Part shown: one piece after another, positions 32,411-45,291 of the stretch | Position numbering within the stretch: position 1 is the first letter of the stretch | Layout: each line of letters begins with the position of its first letter | From: Whalleya microplaca | Taxonomy: Eukaryota > Ascomycota > Sordariomycetes > Xylariales > Xylariaceae | Assembly: GCA_022497155.1 (NCBI GenBank) | Contig: MU385715.1 | Coordinates: forward strand, 186,001-250,000 | DNA length: 64,000 bases | Direction: 5' to 3' | Notes under the pieces: generated by a model | Databases searched by the model: none | Told to the model about the DNA's origin: nothing | Seen by the model: only the letters and a program-made list of their open reading frames with translations | Position numbers and translations under genes: made by a program

Positions 32411-33581
32411 GCTATGTTGGATGTACATACGTACATCGCCTGCATATCTACATGTAACCTAGGCATGTAGTATGTAGGTGGATGTGGTGATCGGCAAGAA
32501 AAGATCAATGAAGGAGAATACTTTTAGTATGCAACCAGACGGTTGGAAAGATACGCGAATGCACTCGGATAGGAACTTAGCACGATATGTATCTTCGCCT
32601 GCCGGCACTGACGTAAATATTGGTAACTTGGTAACTCTCGACTTCCATGTGCGTGTTTCTCGGAGAGAATTGCGCCAACTCTATTCGCCTGTGTGGTCGG
32701 GTGTACCTGCCTGTCACACCTCTCTGTAGATCGGGTACCTGGCAAGCCTGACACTTACATAGTAGATCACAAGGTACACCTGAGACCTGAGACCCCTCCT
32801 CCGGCCCTCCAGTCTGACCCCTCTGCCCCTCCGACCCCTCCTGCTGGTGCTAGATGATGCTAGAAGAGCCCACCACCTACATGTACCTACCACTTACCTA
32901 CCGCCTGCCGCCTACTTGCCTATCTGCCTACCTGCCTCAATACCTGCCTACACCCAATACCTACGGTAATGTTGCGAGTAGTTGAGAGGTCCGTATTGGT
33001 CCATATTGGTCCGTAATGGTTCCCCTTATTAAGATATGGGTCCTAACCCAGGAAGGTTAAGCAGTCTGGGCAACATCTTTTTAGTGTATCGTATTGAAAA
33101 ATAAGTACCTAATCCCTTCGTATGGATGTATGTAGTTGTGTGCCTCCGTCTATGGACTCGGGGTTCACATACCTAACGACTTCTTGAGTTAGCTTCAATC
33201 ATCTAATCCTCCAGTTCCTCTCAACTCCGCCCTCAGAACTACTTAAAGTCGACCCCTTTTCCATCCCATTTCCGTTCCCGCCTCCACCAGACTCCCAAGA
33301 CCAGACTTTCTTCTATCTAGATCGAAATACCTTACTAGCACTGGTAAGCCCCCAGCCCCCAGCCCCTCCCGTTCCTATTCCTCTGCTATCGCTTGCGTAC
33401 CTACTACTCAAGTAGATCCACGCTGCCGAATGGTGGAAGTTGGCCTGCCTACATGTCAGCATGTGTGGATGTACGCCAGGTAGATCTACTACAGGCGCTA
33501 AACATCCCACCACAGCTCATCAACCCCGCGGCACAGATACGATTTTCGTCCTTTGACTAGCAAACCTATCGTCATCTCATC

Positions 33582-34429
33582 ATGGCTGTTACCAAGACCG
33601 TTCTTCAGGAGGGCACCGGCGCCCAGCCTACTGCCCGCCAGACCGTGACCATCGAGTACACCGGCTGGCTGAAGGACACCACTCAGCCCGACAGCAAGGG
33701 CAAGAAGTAAGTTGTCGCTTTTGTAACCTATTTTATTTTTTGCCCCGCCATTTGCCCCGCCATGCGCCCCGGGCTTGGCTTGGCGTTGACGTCAAGCCAG
33801 CCTGCAAGCTCATGACGGTCAATTGACCAATCAAACAGGTTCGACTCCTCGGTTGGCCGCGGTGACTTCGTCACGCAAATCGGTGTTGGCCAGGTTATCA
33901 AGGGTATTTTGGCCTCTATCATCCCCCCTAGCATCTCTTACGCCATGTGCTGATCGTTGCTCACTCACATGCTAGGCTGGGATGAGGGTGTCCTCACCAT
34001 GAAGGTTGGCGAGAAGGCAACTCTGGACATTACCAGGTATGATATCATTTATCGTTATCATTGGCCATTACCGTTAGGCTGACGTCTGTTATCATAGCGA
34101 TTATGGCTACGGCTCTCGGTAAGCTGTCCTACTATTCCTCTACTATAGGCCGTGACACAATATTGCTGCTTTCTCAAGTTGGCTTCGTCTTCTATACCTA
34201 TACCTACCTTACCTACCTTTTACTGCCTCGTCACAAGACTTGTCTTGGGGATTATTAAGCTTACTCAGATCTTACTTTCTATCCAGCGGCTTCACTGGCC
34301 ACATTCCCCCTAACGCCGACTTGATCTTGTAAGTATGATTCGCAATACTAGGGCGACCACTCCAATAGCTCAGCAAGCATACGCTAATATTTTGTTTCCA
34401 GTGACGTCCACCTGAAGAAGGTGCAGTGA
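33582..34429 (+). CDS. FPR1: FKBP12-type peptidyl-prolyl isomerase
   Basis: Six exons: 33582-33706, 33839-33903, 33976-34036, 34098-34118, 34287-34328 and 34402-34429, with introns of 132, 72, 61, 168 and 73 nt. The spliced product is 113 aa, the normal FKBP12 length. It reads MAVTKTVLQEG...VTIEYTGWL..., then KFDSSVGRGDFVTQIGVGQV, GWDEGVLTMKVGEKATLDI, SDYGYGSRGFTGHIPPNADL and IFDVHLKKVQ, covering every landmark of the single FKBP domain, including the Y, F, W and D residues of the FK506/rapamycin pocket. The enzyme catalyses cis-trans isomerisation of prolyl bonds in the cytosol and is the receptor through which FK506 and rapamycin act on calcineurin and TOR. The fourth exon is only 21 nt, so automated prediction may drop it. 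In this family the gene is normally expressed strongly and constitutively. Confidence 0.95.
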
Positions 34430-37202
34430 ACATCCTGATAAGAGGAAGTGTAAACGGTGGGCGGATTGCTCGATCTGGCAAATGGGTACGTGTTACGCAG
34501 CTGGAGGTTATTTCGCTTCAATCATGATTTTGCTGCATGCAGCATTAGCTCGGGCGGCTTCCGTATGAGAGGCAACAATCAGACAATCGTTCATCACTGC
34601 TTACTCTGCTCACTTGTGCTCCTGTCCGTGAAACCTTCCCGTAGATCTGGGACTTATAAGTGAATAAGTTGTCCAAGTTATCACGGTCTATCCTCTGCGA
34701 GTCCGAGGTGGAACTGCCCGCGCCTCCGCGAGACCCTTGCACGCGGGTGCATCGTTCGTATGGCGAGTCTTTTTTCTTCCATGGGACAAACCTGACCTCG
34801 TCACAAATCGAGGCTACTTGCCGCATCTCTGTTCCACAGCAGCTATCGGTTAGCAGCATACTGTATTTCAACCGAATCGGGGTACCCAATATGGGCTCGC
34901 CAATTGACAACCTGCCGACACATCTCGTTTCTGATGCCAGTAGCCGCATTCATATGCCAAGTTTTTAGGGACTTGTCTCCAAAGTCATGCGCAGGCAATT
35001 GACAACAAGAACGACCACGTGATGCCCTTCCTAAACATGTCTGAGCGACGTAGTGGATAGATCGAGTCTCGCTTAGCTCCCTCTCGGTCACACGATGCCG
35101 ACCTCGCCCGTTGCGCAACACGACACAGCCTGATACAACCTGGGTGGTCGTGCTTCCTTCTGTCAGAATCTGGATGCAAAACTCTGCGATCGCCCGACGG
35201 CGTGCGCGGTTGTGCTCCTGTGGCCGCTGCCGTCGCCCACCAGTATCGGGAAGGTTTAGCCTTCTTTACGACCGTTTCGTGATAATTTCGAAGGGAGAAG
35301 AGTGAGTGTCCTATGGACCTCTTGTATTGCTCATGTCCGGGGATAGGCAAGGCTCTTAAAGATCAGCTGAGCCCCGGTCTACCTGCCTTCTGTTTATGAG
35401 GATTCAGATACCCGATATCTAAAGAGAGAAATCAAGTTTTTGCATACTGCTGCTTGTAATATGTATATTAGCCAAGCTGCAAAATGACGGTTATGCGGTA
35501 TTGGGCAACCTACATACAGGGTTATCCTGTTGGTGACTGCGGGGGTTCAACGTTGGCTACCTGTATGCGAATATGCGAGACACCGCCGAGAAACAAACTA
35601 CCTCCTAATGTTTGTTGCTATTCATGAACTCTAGTTCATACTTATGTACGTATCTTACTCAGTTCAAAGTAGGTGTAGGTCATCTCATGTAAGTCCCGAG
35701 TCCTGTCTTTCATATGAGACTCGCCAGCCTGATGCTTGCCTATTGCGCAAAGTGTCGAGATCGTAGAGCTTGACAAGCCACAAAGGACCGAGCCGTAAGC
35801 CACGCCTACATCCAGATCCTGCTTACAATACTGTGAGCTGTCGGGTTATAATCGCTGTCCTTTTCTGTAATAATTGTTCATTTCACAACTAGTAGTATCA
35901 CGCTTGTTCTACTGTTTTATGTAATGGTGAGTGTGATCGAGCGTATTAGTATGTATAAGGTTACTTTTGATCCGAACCTTCGCACAGATGTATGAACATA
36001 CGTTGTAACCACTGAGCAATGCCAAGTCTCTGCACGTGGCATTATTTATAGAGATTGCTTATATGTATGGCTGTCCAATGAGCCGCAAACCATGTTGATC
36101 ACTGCGACTTAAGTATCTTTTATTCCATCGTGATATGATATGTCTTCATCCGAACTTGCGAAAGCGTTTCTAGTTACAATTCCTGGCTCTACGCATGAGA
36201 GAAAGGTCGAGTTACCTAGCTCACGCTATCCTCGAGAAGTGTAGCGAGACATCTTTGGCAGACCAATTCCTGTTTCTTTAAGACAGAGCCAAACCACATG
36301 CTAACTCATCGCCCGACATTCAAAAGTGGCGTCTCCTAAGATTGTAGCCTTATGAATGTTAGGACGTTTCGCGAAGCTTTTGATTGGTTAACAAGCTCTG
36401 CGATAATGCTACTTCTAGGCAACGGAACGGATCGTTGGTAAGGTTGAGTTCTCAAACAGGCAAAATAAGTCGCAAGACACCCTAGTCGCATACTCTACGA
36501 TGTGCTACTTTCCATTATAGGCAATTCCTAATAAATGTCCGGGATAGAAATATAATAGCCGAGGCCTCATATGCAGAACAGGCAGCAATCTCTTATTGCG
36601 CAAACGTAATGAGGACAGATGGCTTTACGGCGTCTATCTAACAGCAATAGCAGGCAGCGGCAGCATCTAACAGTATAGCAGGTGTAAGTAGACCAGAACG
36701 GGCGAATGACTCTTGCATCGTATAATCGCACACCATTGGAGCTATACCCCTTTTACCTAGATAGGAGATAGGAAGTGAGATAATTGCTAGCGTCACGAAC
36801 GTGTCTTCCACCTACCCTTTCAAGCCTACCTAGGTATTATCTCCGTTGCCGTTCACCGAATCCCATGTATTACATGTGTGTATGTAGGTCTTGTACGACA
36901 ACGTCCCCCATAGAATATTGGTCATAGCGATTTACAGCGTGCAGCTCAGTTCGTCGTAAGTTGCTATTCTACTAGCCATGTTTACTAATTGGAAAATTTT
37001 CACGATAGTTGCGATTTCAACCTCTCCCAAAGAGTGGTAGTCCATTCGATCGTGTGCAAGGGTACGTATATCCGCATCAATCCCGTTATCACCGAGGGAT
37101 ACTACGGCATATTCAACTCATAGACACGTCTTACCAAGTCGCTTTCCCTTGCATCTCTGCGGGGCTGCATACTATGAGGGCCTGGTCTTCGGCAGGATAA
37201 CC
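34430..37202. other. Intergenic, no gene seen
   Basis: About 2.8 kb between FKBP12 and the ABC transporter, both on the plus strand. Short frames at 34545-34949 and 34985-35350 (minus) have no domain and no credible starts or introns. Promoter of the ABC transporter expected in the last part; CAG-rich repeats occur near 36640-36680 and an ACCTAGGTA motif at 36828-36836. Confidence 0.55.
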
Positions 37203-40200
37203 ATGAATCAATTCAATGTCGGAGGTAATGATTGGGGATCTGCTGCCCTTCATACGGAAACGTTCTTCGTTATAAAGAGCGGTCACGAAAATGACAGGTG
37301 TGTATCCGTGCTCTCAGAACAAGAAACCATACTCATTTAACGTGTCTACCTCAGTAGTCCAGATCTTCGATGGGTTCACGACCTGTCTCACTTCGCCAAA
37401 GCTGGCTATTTACAGCTGACTGTCGTAGTCGCGTCTTTCCTTATTGTCATCAGGCATCTAGTTCACCGCTCCTACTCCAAGCTTACTCGGCCTGAGAACA
37501 ATGCATCTACTATCTCATTACCATTTGAAATATGCGCCCAATCCTTACGGGCTGCCTCTCTGGCTTTCATGGTTGTCGCTGCGGTCAAGGAGGGAGGCAA
37601 ATGGAGCAATGTTACTGCTTTAGTCTATACGTTTGTCCTTGGTCTTCTACGGCTGGCGAATGATATCGAGTGGCGACATGTCGCACTGCACCATGTGAAT
37701 TTCGTCCTTGCTGCCCTTCTGCTCATTGTGGCTATAGCAGAGCTCCTCCCCTATACGGATGCGGATCATCAACAGAGCTTGAGTCCGGCGATGATCTGTA
37801 GCATATCAACTTTGGCTGCTGCTGTTTTCGTTGCTCTTGTTACACGAAGGGAATGGATCCCTCCCTCGTTGGACCTTGATTTCTCGGATAAGATACCCGC
37901 TAGAGAACCTTCGCCCGAGGAAACTTGCAGTTGGTTGGAATACTATGTCACATATGAATGGCTCACTCCTCTCATGTTTAGGGGCATGCGCCGCCAAGTA
38001 ACTTTAGACGAGCTCCCCAGACTCCCATGGTACGACGAGCCATTGCTGCTGCTCGCCAGGATTCGAAATGCACGACGGGAAGCCAAGACCACTCTATGGA
38101 CGCTGGTACGGTTCCTACCTACCGAGCTTGTCACGATGGCATGCTGGATCACGCTATGCTTTACCTTAGAGATGATCTCGCCATATGCCATGTATAGACT
38201 TCTCGGCTACCTATCTAACCCCGAGGGATCCTCTTTTCGACCCTGGGTTTGGCTTCTGCTTCTGTTTGTTGGTCCAGTGTCTCGTTCCGTGTGCTTCCAA
38301 CAATATATTTTCACGTCGACGCGCCTAGTCGTACGTGTCAGAGCTGCACTAACGCAAGAGCTCTATTACAAAGCTATGGGCTCCATGGAGCTAGACGATG
38401 AAGTTTTCGCTGAAATTGCCGCCACGGAAAAGGACAGCAAGAAGGACCAGCAAGCTACCACTTCTACAGGACGCTTAGCTAACCTTATGGGCGCTGATGT
38501 GGACACTGTCACGAGAGGCCGAGACATCGTGTTAGTCGGTTTTGGGGTGACTTCTGGATCTATTGTGTCTCTAATAGGGCTTTACAAGCTATTAGATTGG
38601 TCGGCTCTTGTCGGAATCGTGACAATGCTATTACTGTCACCGTTGCCGGTTCTGATTGGCCGGCGTATGGTCGGTATCCAACGTGACATGAAGAGGATAC
38701 AGGACTCACGTATCTCAGTCATCTCAGAGTACCTGACCTCCATCAGGGCTATCAAGTACTTTGCCTGGGAAGATGCCATTATTCAAAAAGTCAACGAGAT
38801 CCGGTTTAAAGAGCAGAAGAAAATATGGGGCCTCAATATGCTGTAAGGACATTCTTAACATTTACGTCTGGACATAATCTAATACTCTCAAATTTAGCTT
38901 TATAGCACTGGGACAGCTCACTGAATCGATTCCAACTCTCTCGTTGGTTCTTATATTTACGTTGCACGTAGTCGTTCGCAAACAGCCATTGACAGCGGAC
39001 GTTGCTTTCACGTCAATCACTTTGGTCAGAACGTTGCGCCGAAACTTATCCATGGCAACAGGTATGTCGAGAGCGATCACGGCTGCCGGAGTCTCCCTCA
39101 AACGCCTTGACCGATACTACAATAACGTCACACCCTTGAGTCCTCATCCTGTTGGCCCCCTTCAGACCAACAACGCCACTTTCAGGCGTAGCAAGAAGGC
39201 ACCGTTCGCCTTACAAGATATCTCCATTGATTTTGTTGAGGGTGGTTTGAATGTTGTGATGGGCCAGAGTGGCAGTGGAAAGTCAACACTCCTCATGTCC
39301 ATACTTGGTGAGACCATCAAGGAGGAAGGATCAGTCACTTGCCCGAAAGAGTAAGAGTTCTTGATTTCTGACTCTAGTATATTCTAGAAGCTATGTCTGC
39401 TCATGTTGATAGCCCCCAGAGCTAAATGTTTCAAGACAAACCTGTAAACTCCGAAAAGAGCGCCTGCTGACTGACTTTTACAAATAGTATTGCATACGCA
39501 TCTCAGAGCCCTTGGCTACAGAACGAGACAATTCGCGACAACATTCTGTTCAATAGTGATTTCGAGCAGGTTCGGTATGATCGAGTGATTAATGCTTGTG
39601 GGCTGCCAATCGACTTCAACGAATTCCCAGAACGAGACGGAACTGAGGTAGGAGAGAACGGGGCTTCGCTCTCGGGGGGTCAAAAGTCCCGTGTTGCTTT
39701 AGCACGAGCTCTGTACTCGAAAGCTTCGGTGATTCTGCTTGACGACATCTTCTCCGCCCTGGATTCCAAGACGTCGGCACTCTTGTGGGAAGAGGCGTTC
39801 TGTGGAGATTTACTGAAGGGAAGGACAGTAGTTCTTGTAACTCAACTACCATGGATTGCTCCACAGGCAGACCTCTCGGTGACGCTAGAGAATGGGTTAG
39901 TTAAGGATGTCCAGAGGAACCTTGGTATTGTTCGGAAATCGGTGACGCTGAGTGAGGTGCTTGTTGATGACGGTAACGTTGACGCGACTGCGGAGACAGC
40001 TGCGACTCATACTTCTGGGACTAATGGTGCAGTCGTAAACGGAGCGGCCACGAATGGTAATATCAAAAGCGCCGAAGATAAACGCCGTGATGAGGTTACT
40101 CAAGAAGCTCTCAAGACTGGCCCAACTGCCCGTCTACAGTGTGAGTGCTGCCAGCCGCCCATACACATTTCAGACACCGATTTCGCTAACCTGATAAATG

Positions 40201-42441
40201 TTAGTCTTTCAATATATGCGTCTCTTTGGCAACCCATTCTACGCCATGCTTGCCCTTGCTATGAGTGCTCTCAGCACAGCCTCGTTCGTCGGCACTGGGT
40301 TGTGGATAGCCGTCTGGGTAGATGCCTACGGGAAGGACGACGCGTATGATGTTGCTTTCTACCTTGGCATATATGCAGCGTGGAGTCTCGCAGATATCTT
40401 TTTCAGCGGCTTGACCTATGTTGCATATGAGAACGGAGGCTGGTTCGCTGCCCGAACGCTACACAACACTTTCATGAAGGCCGTGATGAGCGTGTCTCTT
40501 TCCTGGTATAAGACGACACCGGTTGGGAGAGTCGTCAATCGATTCTCAAGGGACATGGACTCCATTGATACCTCTTTACCCGGCAGTAAGTCAATCCTCC
40601 TAGATTATGTTTCCTTTATTAGTTAGTCTCTCCTGCATCATCATAGAGTACCTTCTCCTGACCATTGTCGCGCATTCTGAAATGCCCAAAGACACTCTAT
40701 ATTCTAGCTGCATATTTGATTGGGCTCATATTGACAAAATCTATAGTGCTTCGTATGTGTCTTGAGATGTTTACCCGTCTCTGTTTCCAGATTGTGGCAG
40801 TCGGCTCGGTGCTACCGATCTTCATGCTGCCCGCTGCTGCATGTTGCGTCGCTGGGATTCTAGCAGGCGAGCTGTATACTCGAACCGCCGTAGCAATCAA
40901 ACGGCTAGTATCGTCATCACAGTCGCCGCTCTTCGCACAGTTCGCCGATAGTCTGGCTGGTCTACCCGTTATCCGCGCCCGTGCAAACATGCCCCAGATT
41001 TTTGGCGGGCAGCTGGCGGACAAATTGCGAGCGTTCGAGAAGGCCTCGGAAGCGCAGTTCAACGTTAATCGCTGGGTCGCGCTCAAGGTCGATATGATGA
41101 CGACCCTGGTCACCGTCGCGGCGGGTGCAATTGCTGTGTCGAAGGCTGGAACTGTGGCGGCTGGTCTTGTTGGATTCTCGTTGACGAATGCGACCGTACG
41201 AGTTTGCTACCCCAAAAACATATTGCTGTTTGCTAACAAAGTAAACAGAACCTTAGCCAGCTCATTCTTCTGCTTGTGAGGGCGGGTAATGAACTTGAGG
41301 TTGAACTGCAAAGCGTGAGTCCGCTTCCTTGATGGGTACCTGAAGACCTTGATGCTAAATTAGTGAAGTATCATCGAGTTCGAGAGTATGCTGCTGTAGA
41401 ACCAGAGGAGAAGCCGGATGAGTATAAGAAGGTTGGGGAATACTCCGACAACCCAGAGTCAACTGTGCCTGAGAATTGGCCGGCAACTGGCGAGGTGGAG
41501 TTTCGTAATGTGACCATCAAGTACGACGTGGGCGGCCCAGAAATTCTAAAGGATATCAACCTCAAATTTGCAGCCGGCGAGAGAGTTGCTATCGTTGGGA
41601 GAACTGGATCTGGGAAAAGTACTGTAAGTTGAACTTCCCTTGCCTAATGGGCAATTCGCTCTAATTCATATTCTTATAGCTCGTTCTGTCCTTACTACGT
41701 TTTACGAACATAGTGTCGGGGCAGATACTGTTTAATGGGATTGATATCACAAGCATGCCACGGAGGAGACTCCGGGAAGCGCTCACGGTCATCCCTCAAG
41801 AAGCAGTATTGTTCAACGGGGACGTGGAGTCTAACCTCGATCCGACGGGCCAGATCCCTAAAGAGGCGATTGACAAGGCACTGCAATACTGCAGCGGGAT
41901 CGCCTCATTCCAATACCATCAGAACGAAGATCGCGCGCAGAACGGCGACGTGCACCATGCGGCTGACTCTGACGAGTCGCTTACTGATATTGGTATTACT
42001 CTCTCGACCCCCGTGAAGCCCAAGGGCGAGAACTTCTCCCACGGCCAACGACAGGTACTATCTCTGTGCAGGGCCTTAGTGCGCAAGAGCAAGTTGATGT
42101 TATTGGACGAGGCGACCGCCAGCATGGATTACGAAACCGACCAGGGGATCCAAGAGGTTCTGAGGAAGGAGTTAAACGAGCACGGCAAGGACAGGACACT
42201 TGTCACTATCGCGCACCGGTTAAAAACAATCATCGACTATGACCGCGTGGTGGTGTTGAGTGCCGGCTCAGTTTTAGAGTAAGTTGGACCTCCCTGAGAG
42301 TAAACAATAGTATACTAATCGTTCGTAAAAAGGATGGGAAGCCCGAAGGAGCTTTATGATGCCAAGGGGCATTTTTACGATATGATGAAACACAGTGGAG
42401 AGCTCGAAGACCTAGAGAGGTTTCTCGATACTAAGGCATAG
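37203..42441 (+). CDS. Full-length ABCC (MRP-type) ABC transporter
   Basis: Ten exons: 37203-37297, 37355-38842, 38898-39350, 39488-40140, 40205-40585, 40747-41195, 41249-41314, 41369-41623, 41680-42278 and 42333-42441; about 1515 aa. The order is a five-span TMD0 (exon 2), linker SWLEYYVTYEWLTPLMFRG, TMD1, NBD1, TMD2, NBD2, as in multidrug-resistance proteins exporting drugs, conjugates or secondary metabolites. NBD1 has Walker A GQSGSGKST (about 650), LSGGQ (about 740) and Walker B ILLDD. NBD2 has Walker A GRTGSGKST ending exactly at an intron, signature FSHGQ (about 1399), Walker B LMLLDEA and H-loop IAHR. NBD1 carries Asp where the catalytic Glu usually sits, the ABCC norm. The first exon is the least certain part; the eighth exon needs an AAG acceptor. 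Plasma or vacuolar membrane; substrate unknown. Confidence 0.85.
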
Positions 42442-42700
42442 ATGGATGGAATCGAGATATAAGAGAATGATAGACATAGTAAGGACATGGAATATGTTTC
42501 CTAGGATAGGTAGATCAGTTATTATTGAAAAAAGGTACAGTTGTTAGAATTGCCAGTGCCGCCAGGGCCTCGTCACGATCTTCTAGATCGATGCTTCAAT
42601 TTCGTAGCGAATTCTATGTTACTAGGTTAGAAGGTCCTTGAACGCATCTCATGTGCATCATAACGAAGTTCCATCTCTTTAATGCATCTAACATAACTCA

Positions 42701-44409
42701 TCACGTTCCAGAGCTTGGATCCAATAACCTAGCCACAATAGCTGCCACACGCTCGTCCGTCTCGTTCACCTGGAGCGGATACCCAGCATAAGACGCAGCG
42801 GTCTTGGTCTCTACCTGCTGGGAGATGATGTTCGCTAAAGTTTCCAGGTACGGTCTGTCATCCATATTAGCGGCACAGCACCAGACGACGAGGCCACGCA
42901 AATCTGGGTCAAGGTTCGGGAACCTTGGGGGTGCAATGGCGACGGCTGCCGAATTGATGAGTATGCTACGATTGTAGATGCGCACGTCCATCAAGGCTCT
43001 CCTCGTCGGTCTCAAATTTGTTCCCGTTATTAGATCTAGCATCACCTTTGGGCAGGTATTAGTATATGAGAAATGGTAAAATGTGACTTTTCCATTCAAC
43101 TAAGTGTTAGGGACAGAAGCAACAGACACCAGAGGTAGTAAGAATGTTATGATAAGCAATAGGGAGAGGACTTACAACGCCAATATCGTATATGTTTTGT
43201 TTGACGCCTGCATCGGAAGTCGGGCTATGCTCAGTATCAGCCATATCACCGCATGATTAGGGGCCTTTCGGTACCACTCCTCTACTGGTTCTACTTACAG
43301 GAAAGACAAACCTGACGGGGCATTCCTTGCCAGACCAAAGTCGATAAGCTTTAGTATAGGAACCAGGAAGTGCTCGTCTTTGTCGAAGGAGCCGATCATA
43401 ACTATAGATGTTGAGAGCTTGTAGTTAGTCGATAAATCGATATCAAAAGTTCAATGGGGGGTCTTCTTTAGTCCATTGTTGTTTTCAAGACTCTAACCGT
43501 GTCTACGATCTACGAGACTTAGGTAGGAGGTCAGTTTCACATACTATTTCTGGTGTGCATATCGTTATGTACAATCTGAGATTTCTGTGCCCGGATCTCT
43601 TCTTGCTCGGGTACTTGCTCCTTTATATCGACATCCGGCCATGCCATGGCGATGACGAAACGCAACACTTAAACAAGTATCCTAATATTAGTATGCGACA
43701 GATACCGTTCTAATCTCTGCAAATAATGGACAAATATGCTTGGTCGGCTTATCTATGTAGCTCCCAGGGGTTGACTCACGGCATAGGAACAACCTCCATA
43801 ACAATCGATTTGGCAGTGGCTGGCCCCAAGCAGCTGCTTTTACTATGAAGGCACCGAGAGTCCCGTGTTCAGCGTATTCGGTAATGAGACTAGGCCCATC
43901 AAATGCCTGAAGGAGCGGATTATCGGTTATCGCAAAGGGCTGTAGAATATGCGATGCTCCCTGTAGTCGCTATATGATGGAAAACAAGTGCTTGTGTTAG
44001 CCTCAGGAGCTTCTCGGCCTGTCATACAGTTGCGCCATGGATGTCACTGAACTATGCCTTTAATTTTTTCTTGTCGGCTCCACGGAAAAGCAGAATTGCG
44101 GCTCACCTGCAGCATCTGAATCTCATTCATGAGAGCCTGGGTCTCCTTCGCGTCACCCAAAGAATGCTTGACCACGAAACGTTTTGCCGCTGTCCGCCAA
44201 AAGAACCACCCCGAATCACGCTGCAGTATGCGACAGGCCACGCCGTATTGGCCATACCCTACTAGGTCTTCAAATACGAACCGTCTTGCCTCTTGTTCAA
44301 AGCATTGCCTGATTTCGTGTGCCCTTCTCAGGACTACCAGATAGCGAGAGTCGGTGCCCGCTTGTCGGGCCAGTTGCAGGAGGTTCGGCCGAGGATTATT
44401 CTGGTTCAT
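42701..44409 (-). CDS. Atypical protein kinase-domain protein
   Basis: Six exons on the minus strand: 44409-44107, 43969-43780, 43667-43545, 43401-43299, 43224-43176 and 43045-42701; introns 137, 112, 143, 74 and 130 nt; 370 aa. Kinase landmarks in order are GYGQYG (51-56, glycine loop), a Lys in AAKRFVVKHS (K81 or K76), Glu in NEIQML (E96), hinge LITEYAEHGTLGAFI, catalytic loop VHNDMHTRN (H198, D200, N205) and metal site LIDFGLA (D226). IYDIGVVMLDLITG (helix F) follows, then DDRP near the end. The HRD arginine is replaced by Asn and the activation segment is short with no recognisable APE. ATP-binding residues are present, so it may be active but unusual, as in several fungal-specific kinase families. 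No other domain, no signal peptide. It converges on the ABC transporter, 259 bp apart. Confidence 0.75.
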
Positions 44410-45291
44410 CCTGCTGTAGGCTTCTTAGGTATCATTAGCAACAGAAGACCGAACAATATGTCACTGTTTACGCGACTACGCAGTAGCATTTCCAAGTCAT
44501 GTTGAGATACACTGTTAACACTACGTAGTCAGAGTCCTAAGTCGGTACGCAGGATCAAAGCGGTCATGTTTCTGGAAACGAAAGAGGCGCTATCCATCTT
44601 TGTGGGAACTCTAAGGAAATGCACAGAGTCCTCCGAGGACCAGAACAAAGGGTACAAAGGTATGGTGTCTTGAGACATCTAACAATAACTACCGAGGCTT
44701 GGAAAGAGCCTCAACGGCGCTCTGGGAAAATGAAAGTTGGGTACCGAAGCTCCAAACTTCGGGATATTCGCAAGACTTGTGTCTGTCCAAACAAGGGGTG
44801 AGGCAGTATCTAGTTTCCACCTTGCCTTGATGGCATGTCCGTCGAGTGGGAGCATATAGCAAGAACCTGTAAGGTACCTAGTACTGGGCGAAACCTATGT
44901 TTATTCCTCTCATAAAAAAGCAGCTGAATAGACATGATAAGGTTCCTTTTTATTTTTTTTATTTTTATTTTATTTTATTTTTTTCCTTTCGCATGCAGAT
45001 ATTAGCGTAGCTATCAAGTAAACGAATGACTTGACTTGACTTGACGGGTACACTGTATAATGGCGGATGAGGTCTAGTTATGCGATCAGTTGTTCTATAC
45101 ATATAGCACGTAGAGCTATGTTAAGCAGAGGTTCGATTCTCATATTGCAACGGCCTGAGTACGCCCATGTACCAAACTAATTTCTTTGTAAAGAGAGGTT
45201 GATGGAAGATTCAATGTTTGTCGTTCTTAGTGGCAAAAGGTTTTGATATATAAGGCAGTATTTGCTAAGGTGAATCCAACATTCAAACCTT
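44410..45291. other. Intergenic with low-complexity T-rich tract
   Basis: About 0.9 kb, including the promoter of the kinase gene and the 5' flank of tRNA-Pro. A T-rich tract of T4-7A units lies at about 44947-44989. No gene seen. Confidence 0.6.

Larger units (their letters stand above)
22325..33581. other. 11.3-kb gene-free region between divergent MSB2 and FKBP12
   Basis: No frame longer than about 125 codons and none with a domain I recognise; I also found no chain of short exons with matching phases and family motifs. It holds the promoters of MSB2 (-) and FKBP12 (+). Visible structure: CT/GA-rich strand-biased DNA at about 22940-23450, a GTGTGT tract near 23262-23276, a GGCA tract near 23380-23397, GT repeats at 27677-27710, a GAT repeat near 30739-30755, a GA repeat at 32382-32410, and many scattered CCTAGG and TACATGTA-type palindromes. 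Frames such as 30014-30385 (-) and 31796-32092 (-) are open but unsupported. Long untranslated leaders or non-coding RNAs are possible and cannot be judged from sequence. Confidence 0.6.

Noticed and set aside
33040..33098. Possible 5S rRNA fragment (GGTTAAGCAGTCTGGGC followed by a T-run)
   Set aside because: Only a short resemblance to the 5S internal promoter region; the flanking helices and 5' end of 5S are absent.
45060..45160. Second tRNA-like sequence (GAGGTTCGATTCTC) before tRNA-Pro
   Set aside because: The B-box-like stretch is present, but no acceptor or anticodon stem can be formed around it.
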